Notes: generated from the sequence alone by a model not told the origin. Positions 1 through 8,451 are shown, counted from the first letter of the stretch. The stretch: 64,000 nt of DNA from Bosea sp. 29B (GCF_902506165.1 NZ_LR733817.1:3395937-3459936), one strand, 5' to 3'. Numbers and translations are program-made.

Positions 1-1006
1 CGGGCACGCCGAGCTCGCGGCGTAGGGTCACGATCCAGTCGTAGAAGGCCTCGAAGCTTGGCTCCAGCCCGATATAGGCGGCGAGTCGCGCAATCTTCGC
101 CTCGATCGCCGGGCGGTTGAAGGCGAGGACATAGGGCATGAACACGGCATTGGTCATGCCGTGATGCGTGTGGTGCACCGAGCCGATCGGATGCGACAAA
201 GCGTGGATGGCGCCGAGCCCTTTCTGGAAGGCGGTGGCGCCCATGGCGGCGGCGGCCATCATCTGGGCCCGTGCCTCGATATCGGCGCCATCGGCGACCG
301 CGCGCGGCAGGAAGACCTTGCAGAGCCGAATGCCCTCGACCGCGATCCCGTCCGCCAGCGGGTGGAAGCCCGGCGCACAATAGGCTTCGAGGCAATGGGC
401 CAGCGCATCCATCCCGGCGCCGACCGTGACCTTCGCCGGCAGGCCGACGGTGAGCTCGGGGTCGCAGATCACGATCTGCGGCATCATCTTCGGGTGGAAG
501 ATCACCTTCTTGGTCTGCGTCGTCTCGTCGGTGATCACGCCGGCACGGCCGACCTCGGAGCCGGTGCCGGCCGTGGTCGGGACGGCGATGATCGGGGCGA
601 TGCCGGAAGGGTCGGCGCGCGTCCACCAGTCGCCGATGTCCTCGAAATCCCACATCGGCCGGCTCTGCCCGGCCATGAAGGCGACGACCTTGCCGCAATC
701 GAGCGCCGAGCCGCCGCCGAAGGCGATGACGCCGTCGCTGCCGCTGTCCCGCAGGACCTTCAGCCCGTCCTCGACATTCGCGGCCACCGGATTGGCCTGG
801 ACGCGGTCGAACAGTGTGACCTTGAGCCCGTCGGTGCCGAGCTGCGCGATGGCGTCCTTGATCATCGGCAGGCCGGAGAGGCCGGAATCGGTGACGAGCA
901 GCGGGCGTTCGATGCCAGCGGCGCGGCAGGCCTGCGCCAGTTCGCTGATCCTCCCCGGTCCGAAGCGGACCGCGGTCGGGTAATTCCAGTTGGCCTTCAG
1001 CGTCAC
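1..1006 (-). CDS. Iron-containing alcohol dehydrogenase (3' end outside window)
   Basis: NAD(P)-dependent group III (iron) alcohol dehydrogenase. Reading the minus strand from a GTG at 1006 gives an open frame to the window edge, so the C-terminus is missing. The family glycine motif GGGSALDCGK, the TTAGTGSE nucleotide-binding segment and the metal-ligand region GAIHALSHPIGSVHHTHHG are all visible. GAGG lies about eight bases before the GTG, and the gene begins 12 bp after the stop of the aldehyde dehydrogenase, so both are probably one transcript. With that enzyme and the glutamine-synthetase-like ligase it could oxidise a gamma-glutamylated amino-alcohol to its aldehyde; the substrate is inferred from context only. 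Confidence 0.9.
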   Translation of the reverse strand, partial: MTLKANWNYPTAVRFGPGRISELAQACRAAGIERPLLVTDSGLSGLPMIKDAIAQLGTDGLKVTLFDRVQANPVAANVEDGLKVLRDSGSDGVIAFGGGSALDCGKVVAFMAGQSRPMWDFEDIGDWWTRADPSGIAPIIAVPTTAGTGSEVGRAGVITDETTQTKKVIFHPKMMPQIVICDPELTVGLPAKVTVGAGMDALAHCLEAYCAPGFHPLADGIAVEGIRLCKVFLPRAVADGADIEARAQMMAAAAMGATAFQKGLGAIHALSHPIGSVHHTHHGMTNAVFMPYVLAFNRPAIEAKIARLAAYIGLEPSFEAFYDWIVTLRRELGVP

Positions 1007-1018
1007 GGGTCGCCTCTT

Positions 1019-2410
1019 TCAGAACGCAGTGCGGAGATGGAAGGATTTCGGGCGTGTCAGTGTCTCGTAGCCGATAGGGGAGAGCGTCGCCCCGCGGCCG
1101 GTGTCCTTGACCCCGGTCCAGGCCAAAGCCGGGTCGAGATAGTCGCAGCGGTTCATGAAGACCGTGCCGGTTTCGATCTCGGCACCGAGGCGCGCGGCGG
1201 CGTCCGGATCTTGCGTCCAGAGCGAGGCGGTCAGGCCGTAGGGGCTGTCGTTCATCAGCGCGAGCGCTTCGTCGTCGTCGGCGACCGGCATGATGCCGAC
1301 GGTTGGCGCGAAGCTTTCCTCGCGCATCAGGCCCATCTGGTGGTTCACGTCGACCACGACCTGCGGCGCCATATAGGGCGTGCCGTCGCGATCGCGGGCG
1401 AACAGGCCAGGATCGACCAGCGCCCTGGCTCCTGCTCGCACGGCCTCCGCGACCTGGCCGCGGGCGAAGGTGGCCGCCTCGGCCTTCACCATCGGGCCCA
1501 GGGTCGTGGCTTCGTCGAGCGGATCGCCGAGCACGTAGGTCTTGGTCAGCGCGACGAAGCCGTCGACGAACTTCGGATAGAGGTCGCGATGGACATAGAT
1601 GCGTTCGATGCCGCAGCAGGACTGGCCGGAGTTGAAGAAGGCGCCATCGACCAGGTTCTCGACCGCCTGGGCGAGGTCGGCATCGGCCCGGACATAGGCC
1701 GGGTCCTTGCCGCCGAGCTCGAGCCCGAGGCCGATGAAGGTGCCGTTCGCCGCCGCCTCCATCGCCTTGCCCCCATTGACCGAGCCGGTGAAGTTGACCT
1801 GGTCAACGCCGCGGCCGGCGATGATCCAGCCGGTCTGGGCATGGCTGAGCGCGAGGTTCTGGAACAGCCCGGCCGGAAGCCTCGCAGCCTCCGCCGCCTT
1901 CTGGAAGCGCTCGCCGACCAGCAGCGTCTGGGCGGCATGCTTGAGGATGACGGCATTGCCGGCCATCAGCGCCGGGACGACCGTGTTCACCGCGGTGAGG
2001 TAAGGATAGTTCCAGGGCGCGACGACCATGACCACGCCGAGCGGCTCGCGGGCGATCCAGCGCTCGAACTTGTCCTTCGGCTCTGGCCGCAAGGGCGCGA
2101 GCGCGCTCCCGGCGATCGCGATCATATGGCGGGCGCGCTCCTCGAAGCCGCGCAACTCGCCGGCGCCGTAGCGGATCGGCCGACCCATCTGCCAGGCGAG
2201 CTCGGGAACGATCTCGTCCTTCATCGCCAGCATCGCATCGACGAAGGCGGAGCAGAGCGCGGCTCGGCGGGCGATATCAAGCCGGCGCCAGTCGCGTTGG
2301 GCATCGCGGGCGGCGCTCAGCGCCGCGGCGATCGCGGCATCGCTGGCAGCGGGCCTCTCGGCATAGACACGCCCGTCCACGGGCGACACGCAGCGCAATA
2401 CGTCAGTCAT
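1019..2410 (-). CDS. NAD(P)-dependent aldehyde dehydrogenase
   Basis: 463-residue member of the ALDH superfamily, slightly short for the family (usually 470-500). It shows the Rossmann/cofactor region WNYPYLTAVNTVVPALMAGN near residue 130, FTGSVNGGKAM, the general-base motif LELGGKDPAYV, the catalytic-cysteine motif FFNSGQSCCGIERIY and the late EESFAPTVG motif, so it should be active. It oxidises an aldehyde to a carboxylic acid. It sits 16 bp after the glutamine-synthetase-family gene and 12 bp before the iron alcohol dehydrogenase on the same strand. That order fits an amine, alcohol, aldehyde, acid sequence on gamma-glutamyl intermediates, as in PuuA/PuuC-type pathways. Exact substrate not determinable. 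Confidence 0.92.
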   Translation of the reverse strand: MTDVLRCVSPVDGRVYAERPAASDAAIAAALSAARDAQRDWRRLDIARRAALCSAFVDAMLAMKDEIVPELAWQMGRPIRYGAGELRGFEERARHMIAIAGSALAPLRPEPKDKFERWIAREPLGVVMVVAPWNYPYLTAVNTVVPALMAGNAVILKHAAQTLLVGERFQKAAEAARLPAGLFQNLALSHAQTGWIIAGRGVDQVNFTGSVNGGKAMEAAANGTFIGLGLELGGKDPAYVRADADLAQAVENLVDGAFFNSGQSCCGIERIYVHRDLYPKFVDGFVALTKTYVLGDPLDEATTLGPMVKAEAATFARGQVAEAVRAGARALVDPGLFARDRDGTPYMAPQVVVDVNHQMGLMREESFAPTVGIMPVADDDEALALMNDSPYGLTASLWTQDPDAAARLGAEIETGTVFMNRCDYLDPALAWTGVKDTGRGATLSPIGYETLTRPKSFHLRTAF

Positions 2411-2426
2411 TGTCGGGCTATCCGTC

Positions 2427-3800
2427 TCAGTAGCGTTCGAAGCCGCGCTTCAGTTCCCAGTCGGTGATGCGGCGGTCGTATTCGAGCTGCTCCCAGCGCG
2501 CGGTGTGGACGTAATGGTCGACCACCGCATCGCCCAAGGCAGCCCGCAGCATCGCCGAGCCGTCGAGCGTCAGGGTCGCCTCGCGCAGCGTGTTGGGAAT
2601 CTGGCGCAACTCCGCCCCACCATAGGCGTCGCCGACGAAGGCCGGCTCCAGCTCGAGTTTCTGCTCGATGCCAGAGAGGCCGGCGGCGATCAGTGCCGCG
2701 AAAGCGAGATAGGGGTTCAGATCCGATCCGCCGATCCGGCACTCAATCCGGATGCCCTTTGTGCCGGCGCCGCAGAGTCGGAAGCCCGCGGTGCGGTTGT
2801 CGTCGCTCCAGACGGCGCGCGTCGGCGCGAAGGTACCGACCTGCTGGAAGCGCTTGTAGGAATTGATGTAGGGCGCGAGGAAATAGGTGATCTCGCGGGC
2901 ATGGGCGAGCTGTCCGGCCACATAATGGCGCATCAGCTCCGACATGCCGCGCTCGCCGTTCGGGTCGGCGAAGAGTGGCTTCACCCCCTTCGCATCCCAG
3001 AGCGAGGCGTGGACATGGCTGGAGGAGCCGGCGAGGTCGTAGCGCCATTTCGACATGAAGGTGACGGCCTTGCCCTGGGCGTGGGCGATCTCCTTGATGC
3101 CGTTCTTGATCACGACATGGCGGTCGGCCATGTCGAGCGCGTCGGCATAGCGGACATTGATCTCGGCCTGGCCCGGGCCCCATTCGCCCTTGGAGTTCTC
3201 GACGGGTATGCCGCTCTCATGCAGCCCGTTGCGGATCGCCCGCATCACCGGCTCTTCCTTGGTGGTTTGGAAGACGTGGTAGTCCTCGATGTAGTAGCCG
3301 GCCGTCTTCGGATCGCGATAGCCCTTGGCGTGGATCGCCTCATAGCTCTCGTCGAACAGGTAGAATTCGAGCTCGGTGGCGAAGTAGGCCTTGATGCCCA
3401 TGGCATTCAGGCGAGCGAGCTGCTTCTTCAGCATCCCGCGCGGTGAATGCGGCACGTCCTCATGGCCGTGATGGTCGAGCACGTCGGCGATGACCAGCGC
3501 CGTGCCGGGCAGCCAGGCGATGCGCCGCAGCGTCGCCATGTCCGGCTTCAGGACGAAATCGCCATAGCCCTTCGCCCAGTTGGCGGCGGCGTAGCCGGGG
3601 ACCGGCTCCATGTCGATGTCGCTGGCCAGCAGATAGTTGCAGGCATGGGTCTCGTCATGCGCGCTCGCGACGAAATGCTCGGCGTGGAAACGCTTGCCGA
3701 TCAACTGCCCGGCCATGTCGACCATGGCGACGATCACGGTATCGATCTCCCCGGCTGCGACCGCAGCCTTCAGGGCCTCGAAGGAAAACGCAGCGGGCAT
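2427..3800 (-). CDS. Glutamine synthetase family protein (gamma-glutamyl-amine ligase-like)
   Basis: About 457 residues with the glutamine synthetase catalytic fold. Visible are ATELEFYLFDESY (metal/glutamate region), GSSSHVHASLWD, FAPTRAVWSDDNRTAGFRL and IECRIGGSDLNPYLA. The N-terminus MVDMAGQLIGKRF is typical of the PuuA/GlnT-type paralogues rather than assimilatory GlnA: there is no adenylylation loop that I can recognise, and the gene clusters with dehydrogenases. The family couples ATP hydrolysis to joining glutamate and an amine. Start: ATG at 3800 has AGGG six bases upstream; an ATG two codons earlier (3806) is possible but touches that AGGG. First gene of a three-gene minus-strand operon. 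Confidence 0.9.
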   Translation of the reverse strand: MPAAFSFEALKAAVAAGEIDTVIVAMVDMAGQLIGKRFHAEHFVASAHDETHACNYLLASDIDMEPVPGYAAANWAKGYGDFVLKPDMATLRRIAWLPGTALVIADVLDHHGHEDVPHSPRGMLKKQLARLNAMGIKAYFATELEFYLFDESYEAIHAKGYRDPKTAGYYIEDYHVFQTTKEEPVMRAIRNGLHESGIPVENSKGEWGPGQAEINVRYADALDMADRHVVIKNGIKEIAHAQGKAVTFMSKWRYDLAGSSSHVHASLWDAKGVKPLFADPNGERGMSELMRHYVAGQLAHAREITYFLAPYINSYKRFQQVGTFAPTRAVWSDDNRTAGFRLCGAGTKGIRIECRIGGSDLNPYLAFAALIAAGLSGIEQKLELEPAFVGDAYGGAELRQIPNTLREATLTLDGSAMLRAALGDAVVDHYVHTARWEQLEYDRRITDWELKRGFERY

Positions 3801-3806
3801 CGGCAT

Positions 3807-4340
3807 CCCTGAAGGCTGGAGCAGCGGAAGCGCAATCGTCGAACGACCAAGAGAAGCCCAGTTGGGCCTGTCCTTGCAACTGTTCTGCGGGCTGTTCGCA
3901 GCGATGGGGTGTAGATTTGTTGCCGGCTATAGGATTGACGGTGTCGTCGCTGGCGTCACCGCGGCTTGGACGGCCGGGCGCTTACTCGGGATCGAGCAGG
4001 GGGAGGCACGATGCGGGATGGATGCAATGCCGTGACCCGCACCCCCAGGGAACCTTTTCCACCCAACCTCACGTCAGTCTGGCGGCAGTGAAAGGAGCGC
4101 GGGAATGGCAGCTCTGTGTGAGCGTGAAATGTCCTGGCCGACACGCAAACTTGGCCAACTGCGCCCAAGCGCGCAGGGCAATGTTTCGCATGGCCAGCAA
4201 GTGATGGACGGGGGAGTAGGGGGCGAATAACGCGGAGCCGCCTCAGCTGCCATTCAGGTGGCGGCGTCGTGCAACTGAAGGTTGGGTAGGGAGAATCTGG
4301 CCGGCGGAGGGCGCCGCGCCCTCCGCCTTGCCTTGTCTGG
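3807..4340. other. Gene-poor intergenic stretch
   Basis: About 530 bp between the glutamine-synthetase-like gene and the end of the 4.3-12.5 kb operon. It must hold the promoter of the 1-3.8 kb operon and the transcription end of the neighbouring one; a strong hairpin at 4303-4327 is listed separately. Two short plus-strand frames with plausible Shine-Dalgarno sequences start at 4011 (26 codons) and 4105 (41 codons). Neither is recognisable and I do not call them as genes. Confidence 0.5.
4303..4327 (-). terminator. GC-rich hairpin ending the TAXI operon
   Basis: A perfect inverted repeat: 4303-4314 is the reverse complement of 4316-4327, folding realistically as a 10-bp stem with a 5-nt loop. 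It lies about 14 bp beyond the stop of the 43-residue ORF on the minus strand and marks a likely transcript end. No long U-tract follows on the minus side, so efficiency is uncertain. Confidence 0.55.
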
Positions 4341-4472
4341 CTAGCTCCAGAAGCCTGCCTGGTGGTCGCGCGGAGAGAACGTTTCGCTGACGTCCTGCTG
4401 CTGCGCTTCCTGGTTCTCCTCGTGGTCGTGCTCAGTCTCGAGCACACACTCACAATCGTGCCGTTCCAGCAT
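4341..4472 (-). CDS. Candidate 43-residue small protein, unknown
   Basis: An ATG at 4472 is preceded by AAGGAG at a six-to-seven-base distance, an excellent ribosome site. The frame runs 43 codons to TAG at 4341 and is followed 14 bp later by a strong hairpin. The peptide is acidic and polar (starts MLERHDCECVLETEHDHEEN, ends RDHQAGFWS), has two cysteines near the N-terminus, a run of three Gln, and no signal peptide or membrane segment. It is the last frame of the minus-strand series after the lipoprotein gene (135-bp gap). I recognise no family; the RBS, stop and terminator arrangement is the whole case for it. Confidence 0.45.
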   Translation of the reverse strand: MLERHDCECVLETEHDHEENQEAQQQDVSETFSPRDHQAGFWS

Positions 4473-4607
4473 GGATCGCTCCTTTCGAAACGTGGGGAGG
4501 TTGCTTCGGCACGGGTTAGATATGAACTATTGCTGCATCGCACAAGCAATCTTAGCGGGTGCGGGATAACCGCCAGCGCATGGAACAAAATCGAAAACGC
4601 CTTGAGA

Positions 4608-4817
4608 TCAGCTGCTGCCGGCATCCTGCGGACTGGCGACGGTCGCCGATTGCTGTTCCGCGGCGCGGTCGAGGCAGGCGGCCATCTCCGGCGTGCCCCA
4701 TTTGAATTTCGAGCATTGCTCGGTGCCGATGGTCAGATTCCTGGCGACGCCGCGCGAGCTGTCGCCCCCGCTGCAGCCGGCGAGAACGATGGCGATTGCC
4801 GCGAGTGCTATGCGCAT
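4608..4817 (-). CDS. Small lipoprotein, hypothetical
   Basis: 69 residues starting MRIALAAIAIVLAGCSGGDS, a textbook lipoprotein signal with lipobox LAGC, so Cys14 should be lipidated and anchored in an envelope membrane. The mature part is about 55 polar residues with two further cysteines (TEQCSKFKWGTPEMAACLD) that could form a disulphide. AAGGAGG lies six bases before the ATG. It follows the TAXI binding-protein gene by about 120 bp on the same strand, so it may be an accessory of that transporter, but no family is recognised. Confidence 0.75.
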   Translation of the reverse strand: MRIALAAIAIVLAGCSGGDSSRGVARNLTIGTEQCSKFKWGTPEMAACLDRAAEQQSATVASPQDAGSS

Positions 4818-4936
4818 GGTTGTCCCTCCTTCCGAACGGCCGAGTCGAGCAGGCGCATGGGGCGATAATTTGATCGGGCCCGCGCAGGGATGCGCGAGCC
4901 CGATTTTGGTGGCGTGAAGTGGCAGGCGGCAAGTCC

Positions 4937-5920
4937 CTATTTCAGGAAACCAGCCTCGCGGAAGGCCTTTTCGGCGCCCGGATGCAGTGGCACCGGCTGC
5001 GTCTTCCAGGCGGTGGCAGGATCGTAGCGGCCCATTGCCTGGTAGATGTTCGCCAGGCGCGGCTTGTTGGCGATGATCGCCTTGGTCATCGCATAGACGA
5101 AGTCGTCGGGGAGTTCTGAGGAGACCAGGTAGATGTTGCCCATCGAGGAGACGGAGACATCGGCGCTCTGCAGATCGGGGAAGGTGCCGGCCGGGATGGT
5201 GCCCTTCGAATAGCCGAATTTCTCGGTCAGGGCGTTCTGCAGCTCCGCTGGGAAGGCGGCGAACTTCACCTTGCGGCGGCCGTCGACGATCTGGCTCGCC
5301 AGGCCCGAGGGGATCTCGCCCGCCGTCCAGAGCACGCTGAACTGGTTGTCGTTGAAGCCCTGGATCAATTCGCCATAGGCCGAGATCACCACCTTGCCGC
5401 CGCCCGCGCGGATCTTGGCGAAGGAATTGCCGTAGTGTTCGAGCGCGCGCTGCAATGTCAGGTGCTCGGAGGTCGCGGCCGAGGTCACGCCGATGGTGAG
5501 CTTGGAGTCGGCGAGGATCTCGGCGAGCGAGCGTTTCTCCTCCACCGGCACATAGACCATGAAATACACGTCGACGCCGGTCGAGCCGAGCGTGCGCAGC
5601 TTGTCGTGCTTCTGCTTGTAGGGCTCCTCGCCCTTCAGCGCCGCGGCGCTGAGGAAGTCGATGCCCATGCCGATCTGGCTGATTCCTGCCTGGATGCGGC
5701 TCGGATTGTCCTTGCCGCCGCCGGGGACGATGCGGATGTTGACCCCCGGCGTCGCCTCCATGACCAAGGTCGAGACGCCGGTGGTCTGGGTGAACCAGGC
5801 GCCGCCCGGCGAGCCGGAGGTCCATTCGAGGTTCTTGCTCTGGGCCGCAGCCGGCAAGGGCGCGACGAACAGGGCGCCGAAGAGCGCCAGCAAAGAGAGA
5901 CGCGGGAGAAGGCGTGACAT
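4937..5920 (-). CDS. TAXI-family TRAP transporter solute-binding protein
   Basis: About 327 residues with a cleavable Sec signal (MSRLLPRLSLLALFGALFVA, cleavage near AAA-Q). The mature protein opens NLEWTSGSPGGAWFTQTTG and continues with VNIRIVPGGGKDNPSRI, the hallmarks of TAXI (TRAP-associated extracytoplasmic immunogenic) proteins. It captures a substrate in the periplasm and delivers it to the fused TRAP permease at the other end of this operon (10586-12511). ATG 5920 is chosen because GGAG lies eight bases upstream; the longer frame would need a TTG at 5938. Ligand unknown; the operon's amino-acid-type oxidoreductases suggest an amino or imino acid. Confidence 0.93.
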   Translation of the reverse strand: MSRLLPRLSLLALFGALFVAPLPAAAQSKNLEWTSGSPGGAWFTQTTGVSTLVMEATPGVNIRIVPGGGKDNPSRIQAGISQIGMGIDFLSAAALKGEEPYKQKHDKLRTLGSTGVDVYFMVYVPVEEKRSLAEILADSKLTIGVTSAATSEHLTLQRALEHYGNSFAKIRAGGGKVVISAYGELIQGFNDNQFSVLWTAGEIPSGLASQIVDGRRKVKFAAFPAELQNALTEKFGYSKGTIPAGTFPDLQSADVSVSSMGNIYLVSSELPDDFVYAMTKAIIANKPRLANIYQAMGRYDPATAWKTQPVPLHPGAEKAFREAGFLK

Positions 5921-5954
5921 CCTGGAGGCTCCGATCAAGGTGAGGGGTTAAGGT

Positions 5955-6656
5955 TCAGGCAGTTCGGGCGGCGTCTTCTGCTTCGAACTCGGCGAGCGTC
6001 TTCTCGTCGGCGGGATAGAGCCCGACGAGCTGCGCGCCGGCGGCGACGCGCTTCTGCACCCAAAGTTCGAAGCGGTTCTGCTTCTCGCCGCCGGTGGCGA
6101 TCTCCTCGGCGAGGTTGGGCGGGACGACGAGGACGCCGTCCTCGTCGGCGACGATCAGGTCTTCCGGCCAGATCGCGGCGTCGCCGCAGCCGATCGGATC
6201 GCCCCAGCCGGCGAAGCTGAGCCCGCCGATCGAGGGCGGCGAGGCAGTCCCGCTCGCCCAGATCGGCAGGCCGACCTGGCGCAGGCCCGGCAGGTCGCGC
6301 ACCACGCCGTCACTGACGATGGCCTGGACGCCGTTGAGCCTGAGGCGATCGGCAAAGATGTCGCCGACCGTGCCGGCAGCAGGATGGCCGCGCGCGTCGA
6401 TGACGATGACGCTGCCGACCGGCGCCGCATCGATCGCGGCCGGCAGCGCGCCGGGCCAGCCATAGCTCGCCGGCACGGCCTTGTCGTCGCGGGCCGGGAC
6501 GAAACGCAAGGTGAAGGCCGGGCCGCAGAGCGCGCTCTCGCCCACGAGGCGACGCGGGCCGGCGAGGTAGCTCTGGCGCAGGCCATGCTTGATCAGCTGG
6601 CTCGACAGGGTCGGCGTGCCGATCGCGGCGAGGCGGGCCTGGATGTCGCTCGTCAT
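5955..6656 (-). CDS. RraA-like / HMG aldolase-family protein
   Basis: 233 residues of the RraA/demethylmenaquinone-methyltransferase-like fold. It contains GTVGDIFADRLRLNGVQAIV and SDGVVRDLPGLR, matching the G-D-x(20)-R-D active-site pattern of the class II 4-hydroxy-4-methyl-2-oxoglutarate/oxaloacetate aldolases in this superfamily. Those enzymes cleave or decarboxylate 2-keto-acids with a divalent metal, whereas RraA itself binds RNase E. Because it sits in a catabolic operon after an AhpD-like gene and before the TAXI binding protein, an aldolase/decarboxylase role is more likely than RNA-turnover control. It starts 8 bp after the preceding gene. Confidence 0.85.
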   Translation of the reverse strand: MTSDIQARLAAIGTPTLSSQLIKHGLRQSYLAGPRRLVGESALCGPAFTLRFVPARDDKAVPASYGWPGALPAAIDAAPVGSVIVIDARGHPAAGTVGDIFADRLRLNGVQAIVSDGVVRDLPGLRQVGLPIWASGTASPPSIGGLSFAGWGDPIGCGDAAIWPEDLIVADEDGVLVVPPNLAEEIATGGEKQNRFELWVQKRVAAGAQLVGLYPADEKTLAEFEAEDAARTA

Positions 6657-6664
6657 CACCGGGC

Positions 6665-7060
6665 TCAATCGAAGGCCGGATCGACCGGAACGCGATAGGC
6701 GGTGACCAGCCGGTTGGTCTCGTTGGCCATGCCGATCACCGCGACGAGCTCGGCGAACATCTCCTCGCTCATCCCGGCCTTGCGGGCGGCAGCCGTGTGG
6801 CTCGCGATGCAATAGGTGCAGTTGTTGGTGACGCTGACGGCGAGATAGACCAGCTCCTTGGTCAGCGGATCGAGCGCGCCCGGCGCCATCACCTCCTTGA
6901 TGCTCTCCCAGGTCCGCTTCAGCGTCTTGGGGTCGCTTGCGAGGTATTTCCAGAAGTCGTTGACATCAGGCAGGTTGCGGCTGCGCTTGATGTCGTCGAT
7001 CACCGCCTGCGCTTCGGGCGAGGCCTCCTCATAGGAGACCGGCTTCGGCCTGCTGCTCAT
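6665..7060 (-). CDS. Carboxymuconolactone decarboxylase / AhpD-like protein
   Basis: 131 residues, all alpha, with the AhpD-type active site NNCTYCIASHTAAARKAG (CxxC plus downstream His) around residues 83-100. Such proteins are either thiol-dependent peroxidase partners or small lyase-like enzymes; the CxxCxxxH pattern favours the redox type. The ATG at 7060 overlaps the stop of the FAD/2Fe-2S oxidoreductase gene (ATGA at 7057-7060), so translation is coupled. It may protect against hydrogen peroxide made by the flavoenzymes of the operon; this role is an inference. Confidence 0.85.
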   Translation of the reverse strand: MSSRPKPVSYEEASPEAQAVIDDIKRSRNLPDVNDFWKYLASDPKTLKRTWESIKEVMAPGALDPLTKELVYLAVSVTNNCTYCIASHTAAARKAGMSEEMFAELVAVIGMANETNRLVTAYRVPVDPAFD

Positions 7061-8451
7061 GCTGCGTTCCTCCCTTGCTCGACTGGCCCGGCGATGTCGC
7101 CGAATGTCACCGGTTTCACCGGCATGCGGATGCGCAGATAGCCGATCTCGGCCGGCGACCGTCCGGTCAGGGCGGCCATCGTCTCGGTGACGCTGTGGCC
7201 GCACATGCGCCCCTGGCAGGGGCCCATGCCAGCGCGTGTGAAGGCTTTCAGCTGGTTCGGTCCCTGGCATTGCTCGGCGACAGCGGCGGCGATCGCCCCG
7301 CGCGTCACCTCCTCGCAGCGGCAGACGAGCGTGTCGTCATCGCCAGGAACGAGGAATTGCGGCGCCGGCCGGTAGAGCGTTTCGAGGAAGGGGCGGATCG
7401 CGCTTTCGCGTCGCAGCTTGGCGAAAACCGGCGCGGCGGCGCGCTCTGCCTTGTCAGTCGGCAGGCGGCCGAGATCGGCGCAGGCTGCGAGCGCCGCGAT
7501 TTCGCCGGTGAGTTCTGCGCTGGCGGCGCCGAGGATGCCGCCGGCATCTCCGGCGATCAGGATGTCGTCGCGGCTCGAGCGGCCCCAGCGATCGCGCTCC
7601 GGCCGCCAGCAACGCTGGCTCTCGTCGAAGACATGACGGCAGCCGAACGCCATGGCGAGATTGACGTTGGGGATCACGCCCTGGTGCAGGAAGACCGTCT
7701 CGGTCGCGATCTCGCCGCGCGCGTCGCCGGCCTGCCAGCCGATGCTGCGGACGGCGCTTTCACCCTCGATCCGCAGCGCTTCGACATGCCTGACGACCCT
7801 GATGCCCGCCCGCCGGATCTCCGCCAGCAGGCCGAGTCCCTTGCGCAGATAGGACGGCGCCACCAGCGCGCCCGGCAGATGGCGCAGCGCCTTTAATCGC
7901 GCGCCGCGCGGTGTGGTGTCGAGCAAAGCGGCGACCGGGACGCCGGCGCGGGCATATTGCGCGACGATGAGATAGATCAGCGGCCCGCTGCCGGTGAAGA
8001 CGGCGCCCGGCGCGGCGCTGGCCGCGGTCTTGAGCAGGATCTGAGCGGCGCCGGCGGTCATCACGCCGGGCAATGTCCAGCCAGGGACTGGGAAGGGCCG
8101 TTCCATAGCCCCGCCCGCGACGAGGATCCGCTTCGCCTGGAGGCTCTGCGGTCCGTCCGGTCCGGTGAGGTCGAGCGTGCCCTTCTCTTCCTGCCAGACC
8201 AGCGAGCCCGGCCAGTAATCGGCGCCGCAGGCGAGGAAGCGTTCCGCCAGCATCCGACCGGCATGGTAGTCGGGACCGAGCACGGAGGCCGGCAGCGGTG
8301 CCGGCTCGGTGATAGCCCGAAAAATCTGCCCGCCCGGAGCCGGCTGCTCGTCGATCACCGCGACGGTGAGCCCATGCCGACGCGCGGTGATCGCGGCGGC
8401 CATGCCGGCCGGGCCTGCGCCGATGATGGCGAGATCGACGGTTCCGCTCAT
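7057..8451 (-). CDS. FAD-dependent oxidoreductase with BFD-like 2Fe-2S domain (HcnB / opine oxidase A-like)
   Basis: 464 residues. N-terminal FAD-binding motif DLAIIGAGPAGMAAAITARR, a second dinucleotide fold (VFTGSGPLIYLIVAQYARAG), the late FAD motif DDILIAGDAGGILGA, and a C-terminal BFD-like domain with cysteines in VCRCEEVTRGAI and GPCQGRMCGH. This is the architecture of HcnB, the opine/octopine oxidase A subunit and the alpha-like subunit of D-hydroxyproline dehydrogenase. With the small 2Fe-2S protein (8448-8759) and the DAO-type flavoprotein (8734-9858) it should form a membrane-linked heteromeric amino-acid dehydrogenase. Coupled both ways by ATGA overlaps. Confidence 0.9.
   Translation of the reverse strand: MSGTVDLAIIGAGPAGMAAAITARRHGLTVAVIDEQPAPGGQIFRAITEPAPLPASVLGPDYHAGRMLAERFLACGADYWPGSLVWQEEKGTLDLTGPDGPQSLQAKRILVAGGAMERPFPVPGWTLPGVMTAGAAQILLKTAASAAPGAVFTGSGPLIYLIVAQYARAGVPVAALLDTTPRGARLKALRHLPGALVAPSYLRKGLGLLAEIRRAGIRVVRHVEALRIEGESAVRSIGWQAGDARGEIATETVFLHQGVIPNVNLAMAFGCRHVFDESQRCWRPERDRWGRSSRDDILIAGDAGGILGAASAELTGEIAALAACADLGRLPTDKAERAAAPVFAKLRRESAIRPFLETLYRPAPQFLVPGDDDTLVCRCEEVTRGAIAAAVAEQCQGPNQLKAFTRAGMGPCQGRMCGHSVTETMAALTGRSPAEIGYLRIRMPVKPVTFGDIAGPVEQGRNAA

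Noticed and set aside
161..2467. 768-codon plus-strand open frame
   Set aside because: It is the antisense of the aldehyde and alcohol dehydrogenase genes; the translation is an Arg/Gly/Asp/His-rich shadow typical of GC-rich DNA and has no domain.
4011..4091. 26-codon plus-strand frame after GGGGGAGG
   Set aside because: The RBS is good but the frame is too short and its composition uninformative; nothing else supports translation.
5955..6656. RNase E inhibitor RraA
   Set aside because: The same fold is used by keto-acid aldolases, and the catabolic operon context makes RNA-turnover control unlikely.
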